Source: Thermomicrobiaceae bacterium (GTDB lineage Bacteria; Chloroflexota; Chloroflexia; Thermomicrobiales; Thermomicrobiaceae). Taken from it: DNA of 5,726 nucleotides. The position numbers were made by a program, and so were the translations under genes. Shown here in pieces: positions 5,241-5,726 of this stretch. The DNA is taken from assembly GCA_007123655.1 (NCBI GenBank), contig SKKR01000176.1:1-5726 (forward strand), written 5' to 3'. The notes below the pieces were generated by a model, which had not been told where the DNA came from, ran no database searches, and saw only the letters and a program-made list of their open reading frames with translations. Each line of letters opens with the position of its first letter. Position 1 is the stretch's first letter.

Positions 5241-5726
5241 TCAGTATCCTTTGCGCTTGTCGATGACACCTTCCAGTGGCTCGCCTCGCTGGAAACGCTC
5301 GATGTTGGTGAAGGTGCGCTCCAGGATGCGGTCGACGCGATGCTGGCTGGCGCCCGCGGTGTGGGGCGTAATCAGTACGTTCTCAAAGCGCCAGAGCGGG
5401 TGAGCGTCGGGCAGCGGCTCTTCGGCGGTCACATCCAGGCCCGCACCGGCAAGCTTTCCGCTCGAAAGCGCCGCCATCAGGTCATGCTCATCGATGATCC
5501 CGCCGCGCGTGACGTTGATGACGTAGCCGGCGTCGGGCATCGCCTCGAAAACCGGCGCACTGATCATTCCGGTCGTGTCCGCCGTTTTCGGACAACAGAC
5601 GAACAGGACGTTGACCTTTCGGGCCACCTCCCGGAGCCGGTCCGGCGTCACGATCCGGTCGACCCAATCGGGCCCCTCCGTGACGTCAGGATCGACGGCC
5701 AGGCAACGCATCCCGAACGCGGCGGC
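5241..5726 (-). CDS. D-isomer-specific 2-hydroxyacid dehydrogenase, C-terminal part (5' end off window)
   Basis: About 161 residues are visible and the frame stays open to the right edge, entering as AAAFG before MRCLAVDP; the ATG at 5711 is internal, not the start. The AAAFGMRCLAVDP stretch is the helix and second strand just after the GxGxxG NAD motif, which lies off the window; D7 (counting from that Met) should bind the adenosine ribose. Catalytic residues are visible: R69 in INVTRGGIID, E98 in GLDVTAEEPLP, and H117 in ITPHTAG. The enzyme interconverts a 2-keto acid and a D-2-hydroxy acid with NAD(H), in the family of glyoxylate/hydroxypyruvate reductase and phosphoglycerate dehydrogenase. 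The short C-terminus after H117 (about 39 residues) shows no ACT regulatory domain, arguing against a full-length SerA. It ends at TGA 5243-5241, 61 bases before the metallohydrolase, likely first or upstream gene of that operon. Confidence 0.93.
   Translation of the reverse strand, partial: AAAFGMRCLAVDPDVTEGPDWVDRIVTPDRLREVARKVNVLFVCCPKTADTTGMISAPVFEAMPDAGYVINVTRGGIIDEHDLMAALSSGKLAGAGLDVTAEEPLPDAHPLWRFENVLITPHTAGASQHRVDRILERTFTNIERFQRGEPLEGVIDKRKGY

Noticed and set aside
1..5726. CRISPR array, tRNA, rRNA, insertion sequence ends
   Set aside because: I saw no regularly spaced repeats, no cloverleaf-like segments, no rRNA signature and no transposase or terminal inverted repeats flanked by target duplications.

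Overview
The window is a GC-rich bacterial chromosomal segment with two convergent gene blocks. The gene content (a CaiB/BaiF CoA-transferase, an SDR dehydrogenase, a dihydroorotase-like metallohydrolase, a D-2-hydroxyacid dehydrogenase, a DUF6883/DUF4926 pair) and the intergenic repeats of the 'SAAKDL' type remind me of Chloroflexota or similar soil and metagenome-derived bacteria. This placement is by impression only; no marker gene is present.

Left block, plus strand. The last 44 residues of a family III CoA-transferase end at 136. Nine bases later comes a compact cassette: a DUF6883-like protein (about 146-496), a DUF4926 protein (493-717, sharing ATGA with its upstream neighbour), and, after 82 bases, a 563-residue NERD nuclease-superfamily I helicase fusion (800-2491) with all main motifs intact. 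The start of the DUF6883 gene is the oddest point in the window. Its reading frame is continuous with the CoA-transferase frame after that gene's TAG stop, and no ATG, GTG or TTG lies in frame before the conserved domain. The best-placed start is an ATT at 146, six bases after an AGGAG that overlaps the stop codon. The beginning of this gene has lower GC than the helicase, consistent with an acquired cassette.

Middle, 2492-2884. No gene is visible. A small hairpin follows the helicase stop, and then come at least two units of dispersed palindromic repeats lying between the converging genes.

Right block, minus strand, read from the right edge: a D-isomer-specific 2-hydroxyacid dehydrogenase (5' part off the window), a 420-residue amidohydrolase/deacetylase-family metallohydrolase, a 273-base gap that may hold a broken gene, and an SDR oxidoreductase. 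These look like a small catabolic cluster in which an amide or cyclic amide is hydrolysed and hydroxy/keto groups are oxidised or reduced. The substrate cannot be read from the sequence.

The most plausible candidate for an undescribed system is the DUF6883-DUF4926-NERD helicase cassette. Its functional unity is a hypothesis from adjacency only.
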